A stretch of DNA of 64,000 nt from Anas platyrhynchos (lineage: Eukaryota; Chordata; Aves; Anseriformes; Anatidae). The DNA lies in assembly GCF_047663525.1 (NCBI RefSeq), contig NC_092611.1, positions 2,517,001-2,581,000 on the forward strand. The letters run 5' to 3'. Of the stretch, positions 24,778-36,660 are shown piece after piece (the first letter of the stretch is position 1; each line of letters begins with the position of its first letter). The translations under genes and the position numbers were made by a program. The notes beneath the pieces were generated by a model, which worked only from the letters and a program-made list of their open reading frames with translations, made no database searches and was not told the origin of the DNA.

Positions 24778-26120
24778 CTAAAGAAAGTAACAAGTGAAAA
24801 ATAATGAGGAACGAACAGTTTTCCAGCTTTCTTCAGTTAATCAAATCAAGTTATCAGTCTCTCGAAGAGAGCAAAGCCTTTTTCCCAAATTCTGGAAATA
24901 CACACCAACAAGTGGCATAAGCTTTGCCTTTGCTGAAGGAAGATAAATAACACAAAGAAAATCTGTCTAGTTTGTTTTACAGGCTTGTCTTTCTCAGTAT
25001 GGAACAAACGGACCTCCCTGGTCTAACTTTGCAGTTACCTATTCTGCCTTTGTCCTGGAGAGAAGAGCAAGAAAGGAACAAATCTATTTTTGCACTCCAA
25101 AAACGCGTTAGAGGAGGATTATCACACCTACCTAAGGGTACTTCCTTGTTTGTTTATAAAGCACCAAGTATTTCTCTTAGACAGTCTCTGTTGCTGGCTT
25201 GTTTTGTGCCTTCCATTTATAGTAAAGATATTCAAGATGCTTACCCCACCCTTCTTTTTTCTTTTTTTTTTTTTTTTTGTTTTTGTTTTTTTAAAGAACA
25301 GTGGAAGTGGAGAGTTGGATGACAAGCAAGAACAAACACCAGAAACTCCTTGTTCGCCCCTGCTTTTTAATCACCCAGCATCACCCCGGCTGCAAAACAG
25401 CCTCTGCTGATTTACCTGCTTGTTAAAGCACCCCACAGGCTGCAAGTACGGTGTGCTAGGTGACAAGTTCTATTTAACGGTGCACAGGTAACCATTCGTC
25501 TTCCCACAGTCGAAGCACAGAACAGCCTCTTGCTAACAGAACTCATCCCTGCTGCTGCAAGAAACCTCATGGCCTGCAGGAAAAACCTCAAGCTAAGAGT
25601 TCCAAAGCAAAAGCAGAAAAAGCATGATTTGTACTCTTTATATTTGAGTGAATTCTAGCTGCTAAACGCTGCCTACATCTGAGGGCACGTTCTGAGGCTG
25701 GGGGGAAGGACACTCAACACCCACTGACAGCAGGAGTGCAAAGATGCCAGCCAAGAAGGCAAAGGTTAGAGCTGAACGCTGCCTCAGCTTCCTCCAGCAG
25801 CCAACCTTTCACCACGCTCTCTGAGACTCTGAGCCCTGAATTGGCAACATGACTATTTTTTTCCACTATTAAGCTTTTCATTAGTGCTTTTGGTTTGTTT
25901 GTGGGTATTTTTGTTTGCTTTTTTTGTCTTAGTTTCCAATTTTTATGGAGCAGTGACTTTAGCTGGAAAGAAGGGAGAAGCCAAGTATTTCTCAGTGAGA
26001 CGATAACAATTCTGTCTCTGTATTTGTAGAAAGAGACTGTTTGGCTGGTACAGGATACTTCACTGAGACTGTATTCTAGATAAACAGAAAACCTGACTGA
26101 AGAAATCTGTGTCCTTCCAG
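24778..26120. other. Non-coding stretch upstream of ZC3H11A-like exon 1
   Basis: Intron-like sequence with a T-rich tract at about 25,254-25,291 on the plus strand. No promoter signature, exon or recognisable transposon was found. By position it should be the intron upstream of the first coding exon on the minus strand. Confidence 0.5.
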
Positions 26121-26254
26121 ATTCCTGGGCATTTCAAGCGGTGACTCCTGAACGTTCTTGGGAAGAAGACCAGCAACAGATAAGTGATGAGAACACTGTA
26201 CAAGTCCCTACGGAGACAGACTACATAGTTATTGTGGATCGCTATGAGCTCAAA
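26121..26254 (+). CDS. ATAD2/ATAD2B-like exon (C-terminal region)
   Basis: The exon follows TCCTTCCAG and ends AAA|GTATGT; 134 bases, two plus 44 codons. It reads DSWAFQAVTPERSWEEDQQQ, then an acidic linker, then TDYIVIVDRYELK. The closing VDR-x-x-LK segment matches the start of the C-terminal domain of the ATAD2 family, chromatin AAA-ATPases with a bromodomain. The exon joins the next one in phase 0. ATAD2 versus ATAD2B was not resolved. The AAA and bromodomain exons are not seen upstream, where opposite-strand ZC3H11A-like exons lie instead. Confidence 0.65.
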
Positions 26255-27668
26255 GTATGTCTAATTTCACCTTTTTTTTAATGCTCAAATAGGACATATT
26301 CCTGCGTCATGTAAAATTGCAAATTAAGCCCATTGTTAACCAATGCCAATTAAAACAATTAATTGGAAGGCCATACAGACAGTGAAATAATTCAACCTGT
26401 AATGCACTGTGACTGTTTAGTTTCCACACCTCATGTAGATTTCTGTAGGCTACCATTTGCTTCTGGTCATCTGTACTTTAGTAGACAGATTCTTTGCCTA
26501 ATTTTTCAGACAAAAGGCCTTGCTGAATTTTAAAATACCACACTGACAACCTGCTAGTACTATTATGGATATCATTTTAATGATTCATAATTCTTATGAT
26601 GGGTTTGAGGGCTTTTATTTGGGGATTTTTTTTCATGCTTTGATGTATTAAGAACCTGAAAAGGATCTTTATTTCTTGCAGTGATGATTTTAAACCTGAA
26701 GTTAGCAGGTTGACGTAAACTAGCTAGCCATGGAGAAGTGACTACTTTTCTGAAATTCCTTGAAAGTGCAGTATTAGAATTTCTTATATTGTGTGTGTGT
26801 ATATATATATATAGATAGATAGATAGATATAGATACATGAGGGAGGCAGAGTTTGCTGATAAGATGATAAGCAGCATTATTTCCAGGGGGCAGTAGTATT
26901 TCCATTTGGTATGGCTGCTCCCTAAAGCTACATGCTTGCAGGCTCACACAGGTAATGGACAGCTGTGGCAGTGGAAGAAGGTGCTGCCACTAGCTTGTCA
27001 CTGTTGCTGTGCCAGAGATTATCATCTCTGCATCTTTGGTAATAGAAATGACTGTGTGAGAGAGAGGTGATTGCTACAAGCAGTTGCTTTGCTATTTACC
27101 CACCCCTGAATTTAAAGGTAGGATTGAGCAAACTAATCCACCTTTGCTCTGGGCGTTTGAGCAATCTGTTCTGCCAGCAGAGTTGTAAGCATGGCACACG
27201 TGGGTAAAGGTAATCACCTAAGGGTGCTTCCTTTTCCAGCTGGCATAGCTGTATCTACAAGATCTGCAGCCTTTTTACAGTGCTGCAATGCTTCTCTAAT
27301 GAAATGCAACAGTGGCTTTGCTGTGGCAGCAGCTGTCCTACAAAGAGGATCGTGTCATTCCCTGCTGCTTTGGGAGCAGTCGACTTGCAATTACAACCAT
27401 TGATGTGATAGATTGGTTAGTAGTAAAAGATTGTCCGAAATTTCAGCCTTTCCTTTCTCTGAAATATGAAAAATTAACTAATTTTCCCTGCTGAAATCTC
27501 ATGGGATATTTAATCTGTTCTCTGAAGTGTCACATTTTATTTAATAGCGTAAGAAAAAGTAGGCTCTCACTTGTATTGTTACTGTTCAACCTCCGAAAAC
27601 ATATAGAGCGTATTCAAAGGATCTTGTACTATTCTAAAGTTGTTGTTTTGCTCCATTGTTGTCTTCAG

Positions 27669-27797
27669 AAACTGTTATGCTTTGTCACTGAGATAACGAA
27701 GGGATTTGACATTTATCACCTGGAAAAAGTATATGGCGTCATTAATCAGTGTATTTACAACCATAGAGAAGACTACGACAAAACCGATTTGGTGGAG
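27669..27797 (+). CDS. ATAD2/ATAD2B-like exon (penultimate type)
   Basis: 43 codons between TTGTCTTCAG and GTAATT, reading KLLCFVTEITKGFDIYHLEK and then VYGVINQCIYNHREDYDKTD and LVE. The pattern LEK-x-Y-x-x-x-x-x-QCIY-x-HR-x-x-YDKT-x-L is the signature of the ATAD2-family C terminus. The frame is open and in phase with the upstream exon after a 1.4-kb intron. The short final exon expected downstream was not recognised, so this is a fragment or the terminal exon is too short to see. Confidence 0.78.
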
Positions 27798-29214
27798 GTA
27801 ATTTTTGTTTTGAATTCTAGCACTTTCTGTCACTGTTACGCAGTATTTGTGTGTTCTGGGGTATCGTGGTTGTTTAGCATTGCTCTTCACTGCTTAGCTG
27901 TCTGTGCACAGACAACAACAGTACGACTTCTCCCTTTCAGTCTGGAAGACGTTTATCCATCTTGCAAAACCATTGTTATATTTGGCATAACTGTTGGCAG
28001 TTTCTGCAGGAAAAAGCTTGAACTTGAAGACAATGGGTCCACCCACACAGCCCTTTCAAAGCAGTTAACCTTAGTCTGTCAGTAGTTTTCCTTGGGAACC
28101 ATTTTGGGAGCGGGAGGACTACGAAGGGAAGGTGCTTTTCTAAGTCTTTCACTCGCTCTCTCCCTCTACAGCCAGTCATGCACGGTGATAGCAGTTGTTC
28201 CATCCTTGGAGAGAAATTTAAGTATATAACAAGAGTTTGAGACTTCTCTCTAGTCACACTCTAATCTCTTTTTAACTAATGCGCTTGAGCATCTGTAATT
28301 GGGGAGATTTCTGCCTGTGCCAGTTTTACACTGAGTCAAATTCTCTGGTCTCTTCCTGTAAAAGATGATTTCGGAGTTGTCCGAACTCCTCAGAAATCTG
28401 TGCGAGGCGTCCATGGTCCAAGTCAGGTGTTCCCAGTATACGCTTGGATATTCACTCTTCACGTTGAAGATCCTTGAACCCATTTATCTTAGAGTTGCTT
28501 GTGCTTGAGAACAGATGAAATTTGTTGTGCCGATCAGTCTGCCTTGAAAAGAGAGTGCCTCTTTTTTTTAGGCACTGGTCATCTCGATCTCTTCTTCCAC
28601 ATCTGATAAAGAGTTAGAACAGACACTCTGTTCTGCCTGTGAGAGGATTATTTAGATTCAGGGAGGCCGCTCCTGAAAAAAAAAAAAAAAAGAGATCTTT
28701 TAGCTCGAGAAGGGATTTATTTATGTTATCTCATGGCCTGTGAACTTTTGTAACTTAACATTTAATTTAAGTGTTAAAAGTTAAGTAGCTTTTTTGGTTT
28801 TCTATTTCTTCCTTTAGCTTAGGCAAACAAATCTCTCCTATTCAGAGTGCACTGTACAAGTTAGTCAGGAGCGTGCTCTACTAAGAGAGAGAGAGAACTG
28901 AAGGAGTAATTATTCAAAGTCCAGAAATTAACTTGAGCTTGTTGTGGCTTCTCAGCAACTGTTTCTTCTTTCTAATTGTTGTGAAACCACTGCTGAGAGA
29001 GATCCATATAGTTGATATCCTCCTCTCTATTTTGGATGTATAAGGATGCCTCTGAAGCTAGAAGGGGTAATAGGCCGTTGTGATGGTGGTAGCGCACTGT
29101 TTCACTGTTTGCTAAATATTACTAACCATGTATTACAAATTATTTATTTTTATAGTAATAGAAAGTGTTCTTAAGCTTTCATTTGTGCTTACTGCTATTT
29201 TAGTAATAGGTAGT
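27798..29214. other. Non-coding stretch
   Basis: Sequence following the ATAD2-like exon, with an A run at about 28,676-28,691. A long plus-strand reading frame spans 27,501-28,085, but beyond the exon it is intron read-through. No RNA gene or transposon was recognised. Confidence 0.5.
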
Positions 29215-29285
29215 AATGGTAATAGAAGGATGGTTGGACTAGATGATCCTGTGGGTCCTTTCCAACCTTGTGTTTCTATGATTCT
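29215..29285 (+). mobile_element. CR1 LINE, 3' tail fragment
   Basis: GGTTGGACTAGATGATCCTG and GGTCCTTTCCAACC, followed by an ATGATTCT end, are the CR1 3' UTR and terminus. The fragment is severely 5'-truncated, as is usual for CR1. Confidence 0.85.
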
Positions 29286-30027
29286 TTCATGAGGAAGCTG
29301 TAGACTGCGATGAGGTCTCCCCTCAGCCTGCTCCTTTCCAGGCCGAACGGGCCCAGTGCCCTCAGCCGCTCCTCATATGTCTTCCCCTCAAGGCCCTTCA
29401 CCATCTTCGTAGCTCTTCTCTGGACACTCTCCAACAGTTTAATGTTCTTTTTGTACTGTGGTGCCCAGAACTGCACACAGTGCTCGAGGTGAGGCCGCAC
29501 AGCGTGGAGCAGTGCAGGACAATCACCTCCCTCAACCGACTAGCAGTGCTGTGCTTGATGCACCCCAGGGTATGGTTGGCCCTCCTGGCTGCCAGGGCAC
29601 ACTGCTGGCTCATACTCAACTTGCTGTCAACCACGACCCCCCTAGATCCGTCTCTGCAGAGCTGCTCTCCAGCATCTCATCGCCCAGTCTGTACATATAA
29701 CCAGGGTTGCCCCGTCCCCGGTGCAGGATCCGGCACTTGCTCTTGTAAAACTTCATGCGGTTGGTGATCGCCCAGCTCTCCAATCTGTCCAGATCTCTCT
29801 GCAAGGCCTTTCCACCCTCAACAGTCAACAACCTCAAGTTTAGTGTCATCAGCAAATTTGCTCAAAACACCTTCTAGTCCTCCATCCAAATTGTTTATAA
29901 AAGCATTGAAAAGAACTGGCCCTAAAACGGAGCCCTGGGGGACCCCACTGGTGACCAGCCACCAGCCTGATGTAGCCCCATTTACCATAACCCTCTGAGC
30001 CCTACCCGTCAGACATTGTTCACCCAT
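29286..30027 (-). mobile_element. CR1 LINE fragment (end of reverse transcriptase ORF)
   Basis: The minus strand encodes degenerate CR1 ORF2 C-terminal sequence, including [40 protein letters not shown] and KFADDTKLE. The FADD catalytic motif of the reverse transcriptase is preserved but the frame is broken. It abuts an oppositely oriented CR1 tail with no 3' end of its own. Confidence 0.9.
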
Positions 30028-30411
30028 CGTATGATGTTTTTTATCTATGCTTGACATTTTTAATGGGATTGTGTATATGGTTTGCTTTTCTTGTTCTCTA
30101 AAATGACTTTCTGAGAAATCCTTTATATAATGAACATGAAGTTGAGGAATCACAGACAAGACAGGTGACAAGAACTTCTGAGGTGCTCAAAAGAGTACAC
30201 ACCATAAAAATATCCATTTCTGCTTCCTAGCTTTTTTCCTAATCTGTTATAAGTGCATTGTCATCTTTCTCCCGTGACTGCATTCTACAGGGCTGAGTTT
30301 TTGGGATGCTAGCTAGCACTCCTGAGCACATTACTTCAGGTTTCTAGGCCAGTCTAATAAGCGTCTTCCACCACTGAGGCACCAGTATGAATATGAACCA
30401 GTCCTTTTTGT
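30028..30411. other. Non-coding spacer between CR1 copies
   Basis: About 380 bases in which I see no exon or recognisable repeat. Confidence 0.4.
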
Positions 30412-30917
30412 TAGAATTGTAGGGGTTGGAAGAGACCTCCAGAGATCATCGGGTCCAACTCCCCTGCCAAAGCAGGTTCCTTAGAGCAGGTTGCCCAGGT
30501 AGGCATCCAGATGGGCCTTGAATATCTCCAGAGAAGGAGACTCCACAACCTCCCTGGGCTGCCTGTCCCAGTGCTCCGTCACCCTCACCGTGAAGAAGTT
30601 CTTTCACATGTTGGTGCGGAGCTTCCTGGGCTCCATTTTGTGGCCATTGCCCCTTGTCCTGTCCCCACAAACCACTGAAAAGAGGTTGGCCAAATCCCTC
30701 TGTCCACCACATCTCAGATATTTATACACATTGAGGAGATCCCCTCTCAGTCTTTTCTCCAGGCTGAACAGCCCCGGGTCTCTCAGCCTTTCCTCACAGG
30801 GGAGATGCTCCAGGCCCCATTATCGTCTTTGTTGCCCTCCGCTGGACTCTTTCCAGGAGACCCCTGTCTTTTTTGTACTGGGGAGCCCAGAACTGCTGGA
30901 CACAGTGCTCCAAGTCT
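30412..30917 (-). mobile_element. CR1 LINE, 3' fragment
   Basis: In the minus orientation it carries the CR1 3' end (GTTGGAAGAGACCTCCAGAG), the GLPGQ / TVRVTEHWDR-like region and the RLSLEKRLR-like segment with frame breaks. About 505 bases, 5'-truncated. Confidence 0.9.
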
Positions 30918-31849
30918 AACTTTTCTCAATTGTTTCAGGATCTATCTATGCTATATAAACCATGGAGCTTTCTAGGCAAACACTGGCAAATCGTGAGCCA
31001 GGTGCAACTCAATGCTGACGTTTCCGTCAGTGTGTTGGGGGTGGCAGCTTTTTCCAAGACTGACCTACACCTGGCACCTAATCTGCGTTTCAGTAGATGT
31101 ACAGAAGGGAACAAAGAGCTGTGTTGTTAGCACTGTATTTAAAAAGCTACCGTGAAGAAGGTGCCTGTGTTGAGCGGACAACAGGAAGCTTTCATTGCAT
31201 CTCCAGGCAAAGGAGAGGAAAAAAAAAATATCACTGAGGCAAAAATGTGTTTCTTCTTATCCACTTCAAGACGATGTTGAAAACCTGGTATCCTAAATGC
31301 ATCTTTACCTCTGGAACCACAGTCAGCTCATTGCATTGCAACTGGAAAATTTCATACTTAAAAGGGAATGACAGGCAACGAGGAAGCAGGAGCGTTCCTG
31401 GCATCAAAACTTTTGCTCTTCGAAGTTTTGGGCAAACTTCTCCCCGTTATTAGTCTGGAGAGAAGAAGACCTTCACAGTTAAATATATATAAAGGCGTAA
31501 ATCTCGGTTGTACATGAACAGCTGTCACAGCTAAGGGTTCCCAGAAGCCCCATTCTGGTTTTTCTGACTTGGGGAAAAGATCAACTTTTAGCGTCTGAGG
31601 TAAAAACATTGCTAAAAGCAGCGGTATGTGGAAACACAGCGTATTGAAGAGAAGTACGTAGTGGGAGTTAAAGCGAAGCGTAGACTAAGATATCTGGACA
31701 CGTACTGAAGGAAGAGCTCCTCTTTATTCAACTTGGAGGTGGAAAAAAAGGGGGTTGGGGGTGGGTTTTTTGTTTGTTCGCTGTTTGTTTGTTTTTTCTC
31801 CAAAGGTTTTGGGGGTGTCCCAGCCAGCCCCGGAGGGCATTCCTCCCTC
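30918..31849. other. Non-coding stretch before CpG island
   Basis: No exon or repeat recognised. A TATA-like string AAATATATATAAAGG occurs near 31,482-31,496, but nothing downstream supports a promoter there. Confidence 0.4.
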
Positions 31850-32480
31850 AGCACCGGGCACCTGAGGGGAACTCGGGGCTGGAGAAGAAGCCGAGGTCGG
31901 GGAGCCGGGCGCCCTCAGCGCCTTTATGCCCTGAGCCGAGGCGAGCCGAGCCGGGCCGGGCCGGCCGCCGCCTGCCGGGCGGAGTGGCTCCGCCCCGCTC
32001 CCTGCCGGGGGAGGCTGAGGCACCGCGGCCCGCCGCTGCCCGGCCCTGCCCGGCTCTCAAATCCTCCCGGGGACGGGGGGGGAGGCTGCGAGGCGCCGGG
32101 ACGATGCGAGTGGGCGCCGTGGGCTCCGAGGCGAGGGCCCGGGCGGCCGGCGGAGCTGGGACTCGGCGACGGCTCAGCGCCCGCCCCGCCGGCAGCGGAC
32201 GACTCCCGGAGACGCAAAACGGCAGCGGCGGAGGAGGAGGCAGGCGGCGGGGCTGAGAGGAGAGGGGGGCGAGGCGGCTGCGGGAGGCGACCCCAAGCGG
32301 CCACGGGAGACCCCCGGGGAGAAGGCGAGGCGCTCCCACGGCCGGCCCTGAGGAGAGGGGCGGCTGCGAGCACCCCTTCCCCGGCTCTGTGAGGGGGGAA
32401 CGGGGCGCGGTTGGGCTGTGACAGAGCCGGGGGTATGGGGGGCACATGGGCAGGGCGAGCAACTTCGCTTTCCGTGCCTT
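31850..32480. promoter_or_regulatory. CpG island, orphan promoter candidate
   Basis: A sharply GC- and CpG-rich block in otherwise AT-rich sequence, with many CCGCC, GGGCGG-like and GCCGGGC strings and no TATA box. Both strands stay open for about 160-228 codons only because GC-rich DNA lacks stop codons; their composition is Pro/Arg/Gly/Ala filler. By position it could be the promoter and first non-coding exon of the minus-strand ZC3H11A-like gene, about 7 kb upstream of its coding start. No transcript evidence is available. Confidence 0.7.
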
Positions 32481-32604
32481 GAAACGGGACGGAGCCAGCC
32501 GAGACCGGGCTCCCCCCCCTATATATACACACACGTGCTCGGTGTGGCGGTGGGAGGGGTTCTTCCTCTAACTCTTCCTCTAACTCTTCTTCTTCTTCAC
32601 CTCC

Positions 32605-32995
32605 TGTTATAAATTAGACCACACAATTTACTGGTCTATTGAAAACTATTTTATTAATCAAGTAAGCAGACACATACAAAACAGCGCTGGGCGGCTGGGG
32701 AGTCTCTGCTCCGCAACAGCACGCAACTTCCCTTTCCAGGGTTGCTGTTTTATAGCAGTTGAATTTCAGCTTATCAGGACTTGTTGAACTGGCTGAGGCT
32801 GCGCAGTCTATTGTTGAGAGGGGGGTCGTTATTCCTCTGCTCCGTGTTCAGGTGGGGGTAGTGAAGCAGCAAAAAGGATGTCTTGAGATAAGGAATTTCA
32901 CAGAGTCTGTTTAACTCAAGGATGTTCACCCAACACCCCCTCCTGCTTCCTCCCTTATCAAGGCAATTACATTTTACAACCTTCTCTCCCCAACA
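32605..32995 (-). mobile_element. Endogenous retrovirus LTR (3' LTR of decayed provirus)
   Basis: On the minus strand it begins TGTTGGGGAGAGAAGG and ends TTTATAACA, giving the TGTT...AACA inverted ends of an LTR of about 391 bases. The pol and gag remnants in the same orientation lie at higher coordinates, so this would be the 3' LTR. No matching target-site duplication pair or 5' LTR was found. Family not named. Confidence 0.65.
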
Positions 32996-33040
32996 GATTC
33001 TCCAAATTCCTCAAAGACAATGAACAAACCCCCACTAATT

Positions 33041-34290
33041 TACCACATCTCCTTCTCCATCTCCTTCTTCTCCTTCTCCATCTCCTTCTTCTTCTCCTTC
33101 TTCTTCTCCTTCTTCTTCTCCTTCTTCTTCTCCTTCTTCTTCTCCTTCTCCTTCTTCTTCTCCTTCTTCTTCTTCTTCTTCTTCTTCTTCTTCGTCTTCT
33201 TCGTCTTCTTCGTCTTCTTCGTCTTCTTCATTTCTTCTTTGTTTTCTTAGTCTTCTTCATTTCTTCTTTGTCTTCTTCTTTGTTTTCTTAGTCTTCTTCA
33301 TTTCTTCTTCGTCTTCTTCTTTGTTTTCTTAGTCTTCTTCATTTCTTCTTTGTCTTCTTCTTTGTTTTCTTAGTCTTCTTCATTTCTTCTTCGTCTTCTT
33401 CTTTGTTTTCTTAGTCTTCTTCATTTCTTCTTTGTCTTCTTCTTTGTTTTCTTAGTTTTCTTCATTTCTTCTTCGTCTTTGTCTTCTTCTTCGTCTTCAT
33501 CTTCTTCGTTTTCTTAGTCTTCTTCGTTTCTTCTTCTTCTTCTTCCTCTTTCTCTTCCTCTTCATCTCCTTCTTCTCTGTTTTCTTAGTCTTCTTCGTTT
33601 CTTCATCTTCTTTGTCGTCTTCTTCTTTGTTTTCTTAGCCTTCTTCATTTCTTTTTCTTTGTATTCTTAGTCTCCTTCTCCTTCTTCTCCTTAATTATTC
33701 TTAATATTCATCCTCGTCTACATTTTCTTCTCCTTCTCCTTCTCCTTCTCCTTCTCCTTCTCCTTCTCCTTCTCCTTCTCCTTCTCCTTCTCCTTCTCCT
33801 TCTCCTTCTTCTCCTTCTTAATTATTCTTAATCTTCATCCTCGTCTACATTTTCTTCTCCTTCTCCTTCTCCTTCTCCTTCTCCTTCTCCTTCTCCTTCT
33901 CTTTCTCCTTCTTCTCCTTCTTAATTATTCTTAATCTTCATCCTCGTCTACATTTTCTTCTCCTTCTCCTTCTCCTTCTCCTTCTTAATTATTCTTAATC
34001 TTCATCCTCGTCTACATTTTCTTCTCCTTCTCCTTCTTCTCCTTCTTAATTATTCTTAATCTTCATCCTCGTCTACATTTTCTTCTCCTTCTTCTTCTTC
34101 TTCTTAATTATTCTTAATCTTCATCCTCGTCTACATTTTCTTCTCCTTCTCCTTCTTCTTCTTAATTATTCTTAATCTTCATCCTCGTCTACATTTTCTT
34201 CTCCTTCTCCTCCTGCGTCATCATCTTCTCCTTCTCCTTCTCCTCCGGCGTCATCATCTTCTCCTTCTCCTTCTCCTCCGGCGTCATCAT
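33041..34290. repeat. Pyrimidine-rich microsatellite/minisatellite block (CTT/CTC)n
   Basis: About 1.25 kb of almost pure pyrimidine on the plus strand. Left part: CTTCTTCTC runs and a unit containing TTTTCTTAGTCTTCTTCATT. Right part: CTTCTC hexamer runs separated by seven near-identical copies of TTAATTATTCTTAATCTTCA plus TCCTCGTCTACATTTTCTTC. The rightmost portion uses CTCCGGCGTCATCAT units. Open frames here encode only Phe/Ser or Lys/Glu runs and are not genes. Confidence 0.95.
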
Positions 34291-34299
34291 CTTAAGTAT

Positions 34300-36660
34300 A
34301 TATATTGGGGTTCTATAGCCCCAGGATCCGTTTTCTGCCCACATAGCTGGATCATAATAGGCAAACGCCTTCAATCAAGGGGTTGGGCCCGCTTTCAGGG
34401 TCAAATCAGGCTTGTGTTACCGTTCAGCCTGTCAGGGTGACCCAGCTCCTGGAAAACGAATCACAATTGTATATAGGTTTAAAAAAAAAAGAGGTTCTTA
34501 TATTATTTTCTCGGGACAACCTGACCTTAGTGTGGGAGAAGTCCAGTCGAGGCCCTCTCACTCAGCAGTCAATACCCATAGGGGTTGCCTCCCTTGGTAG
34601 ACCATACACACCTCAGTGGACGGTCCTGCCCCGGTCTTGCCTTCTCCCTTTCCTCCCTTCAGGGTTGTTCCCTTTATTTAGCATCCTTAACTCATGCAGA
34701 GCTTCGTTGCCAGAATACTAGTTCTTCCTTAGCTTGAGTTTCAGTTCCCAAGGAGCGGACTCAACCCTCCAAGTTTCAGTAGTTACTGGTCCTTTTGTTC
34801 TGGATGCGTGGGTCCAACCCCTTTCTGCTGTTCTCACAGCTGTTTCAGTAGTAAGTAAAACAAGGTACAGTCCCTCCCATCAGGAATTCAATGATTCTTC
34901 CCTCCAGGTTTTTTTATTAAGACCTTGTCTCCTGGTTGTATCTCATGAATAGCAAATCCTAAAGGTGGTGTTTGAACCATCATTCCAATTTCTCTTAGCT
35001 CTTGTAATCTCCTTCCAATAGTAATTATATATTTCTGGATGCTACGATCCTCAACTACATTGTTCCCTAGAGGCATCCCTTGAGAATAAGGCATATCATA
35101 CAACATTTCATATGGTGATAATCCAGTCTCACTTTGTGGTTTAGTTCTTATGTTTAAAAGTGCCAATGGTAAGCATTTCATTCAGGGCATTTGTGTCTTG
35201 ATCATTAATTTAGCCAATTGTTGTTTTATTGTTTGATTCAGTCTTTCTACTTCCCCTGAGCTTTGTGGGTGCCACGGAGTATGGAGTATGGTAATAATTT
35301 TATTATTTTAGAAGTAAAGTGTGTGCCCTGGTCAGAATCAATGTACTGGATTATCCCATATCTAGGTATCAGGTGTTCTAATAGAATTTTTACCACCACT
35401 TGTGCTATAGCTCATGCTACGGGATAAGCTTCTACCCATTGTGTTAAATGATCTACTATTACCAATAGATATTTTATCCTCTACTTTGGGCAATTCAGTG
35501 AAATCAACTTGTACTTTCTCAAAAGGCCTATGAGCTGTTTTGTTTTTTTCTCCCTCCCGTGGCTGCTTGTTGAAACAGTTTCTTATGTATCTTCTGATAC
35601 GTTATGCAATGTTGTGTAATTTGCTTTGCTATTTCAAAAAAAAAACTATGCAACCAAATTGTTTTAGTAAATGATCACTTAACGCCTTTGTACCCCAATG
35701 TGTTTGTGCATGCAAACATCCCAATATTTGCTTCGCATAAGCTTTTGGCAATATCTCTCGCCTGTTTGGCAGTGTCCATTTTCCTTGTTCTAATTTAGCT
35801 CCTATTTTCTCCAGTTTCGTTTGTTTGTTTTGTTTTCCATTGCATTTCATAGTCGGTGCAAAAATTCCATAGGGATTTCTTTTGGATCTTGTTGGAACAG
35901 ATTCTCAATTCCCAATTTAACCAGATTTTGGTATTTACCGTTCATTATTTCCGGGGTGACTATAGTCTCAGTGTGGGGTCAGTCAGGGGAATGCAATCGT
36001 CAACAGTTCCCTGAGCAGTCCCATTGGCAATCTGGGCTCACTCATAAACTCAGGTTGTTTTAAGGGTTAACTGCTTTTCTGTTTCCATGACAACTCTCTC
36101 GGACCCATCATGGTCCCCCTGCCCCAAAGGGCTCACATGGTGATTTTGAGATCACATTCTCCTGTTGAGGCAGAACTATTAACATTCCTACATCCTCTTT
36201 CCCTGCTCATTCAGCTTCAAACAGTTCTGTTAAATACTGCATGCCACACCTTTAACACCTTCAACAACCCTTTTAACCCTTCCTTTATCTTTCTCCAGCC
36301 TGTACTTTTCTCATGCCAACACCAAAGGCTAAGTCAGGGGCCAACTTAATTCCACTCCTTTTTCCACTAAAATGCTGAAACAACGTATCAGTATAACACA
36401 TTTCATCCTGTTTTCCTTCTCTCCTCAAACACAACATTAATTGCAAGATAGTGTTATAGTCGATTGATCCATAAAGTGGCCATTTAGTTTATATAGTGGC
36501 CACCATTGATTGCAATACTTAGTGAAAGTCTTCTTGCTTTCTGTGCCCCCAGTTCTAACAATATCCTTCCAATGTGCCAATATGCACCCGAGGAGGCTTT
36601 CTTTTAAAACGTCTTTGTTTTGGATATTACTCATTTCCTTGATTTCCCATTCCCTTTTAT
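34300..36660 (-). mobile_element. Decayed endogenous retrovirus internal region (gag and integrase remnants)
   Basis: Read on the minus strand. Near 36,437-36,634 there is a gag-like fragment (QWWPLYKL motif). Near 35,629-35,850 there is part of an integrase N-terminal zinc-binding region (HAQTHWGTKAL). Near 34,888-35,181 there is an integrase C-terminal region (SETGLSPYEMLY, QPGDKVLIK). The SPYEMLY and GDKVLIK features suggest a class I, gammaretrovirus-like element. Protease and most reverse transcriptase are missing. Stops and frame shifts separate the pieces, so the provirus is defective. It is an old genomic copy, described here as found. Confidence 0.75.

Noticed and set aside
27501..28085. 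A 194-codon plus-strand open frame taken as one gene.
   Set aside because: Only the middle 43 codons match the ATAD2 family and they are bounded by splice sites; the rest is intron read-through.
31482..31496. TATA-box promoter.
   Set aside because: AAATATATATAAAGG stands in AT-rich sequence with no downstream exon or initiator support.
31733..32534. Open frames of up to 228 codons on both strands of the CpG island.
   Set aside because: GC-rich sequence lacks stop codons; composition is Pro/Arg/Gly/Ala filler with no motif or splice support.
33020..33250. Poly-Phe/Ser and Lys/Glu open frames in the CTT block.
   Set aside because: Translation of a microsatellite.
32605..36660. A complete provirus.
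   Set aside because: Only one LTR, a gag piece and integrase pieces with stops are seen; no matching target duplication or 5' LTR.
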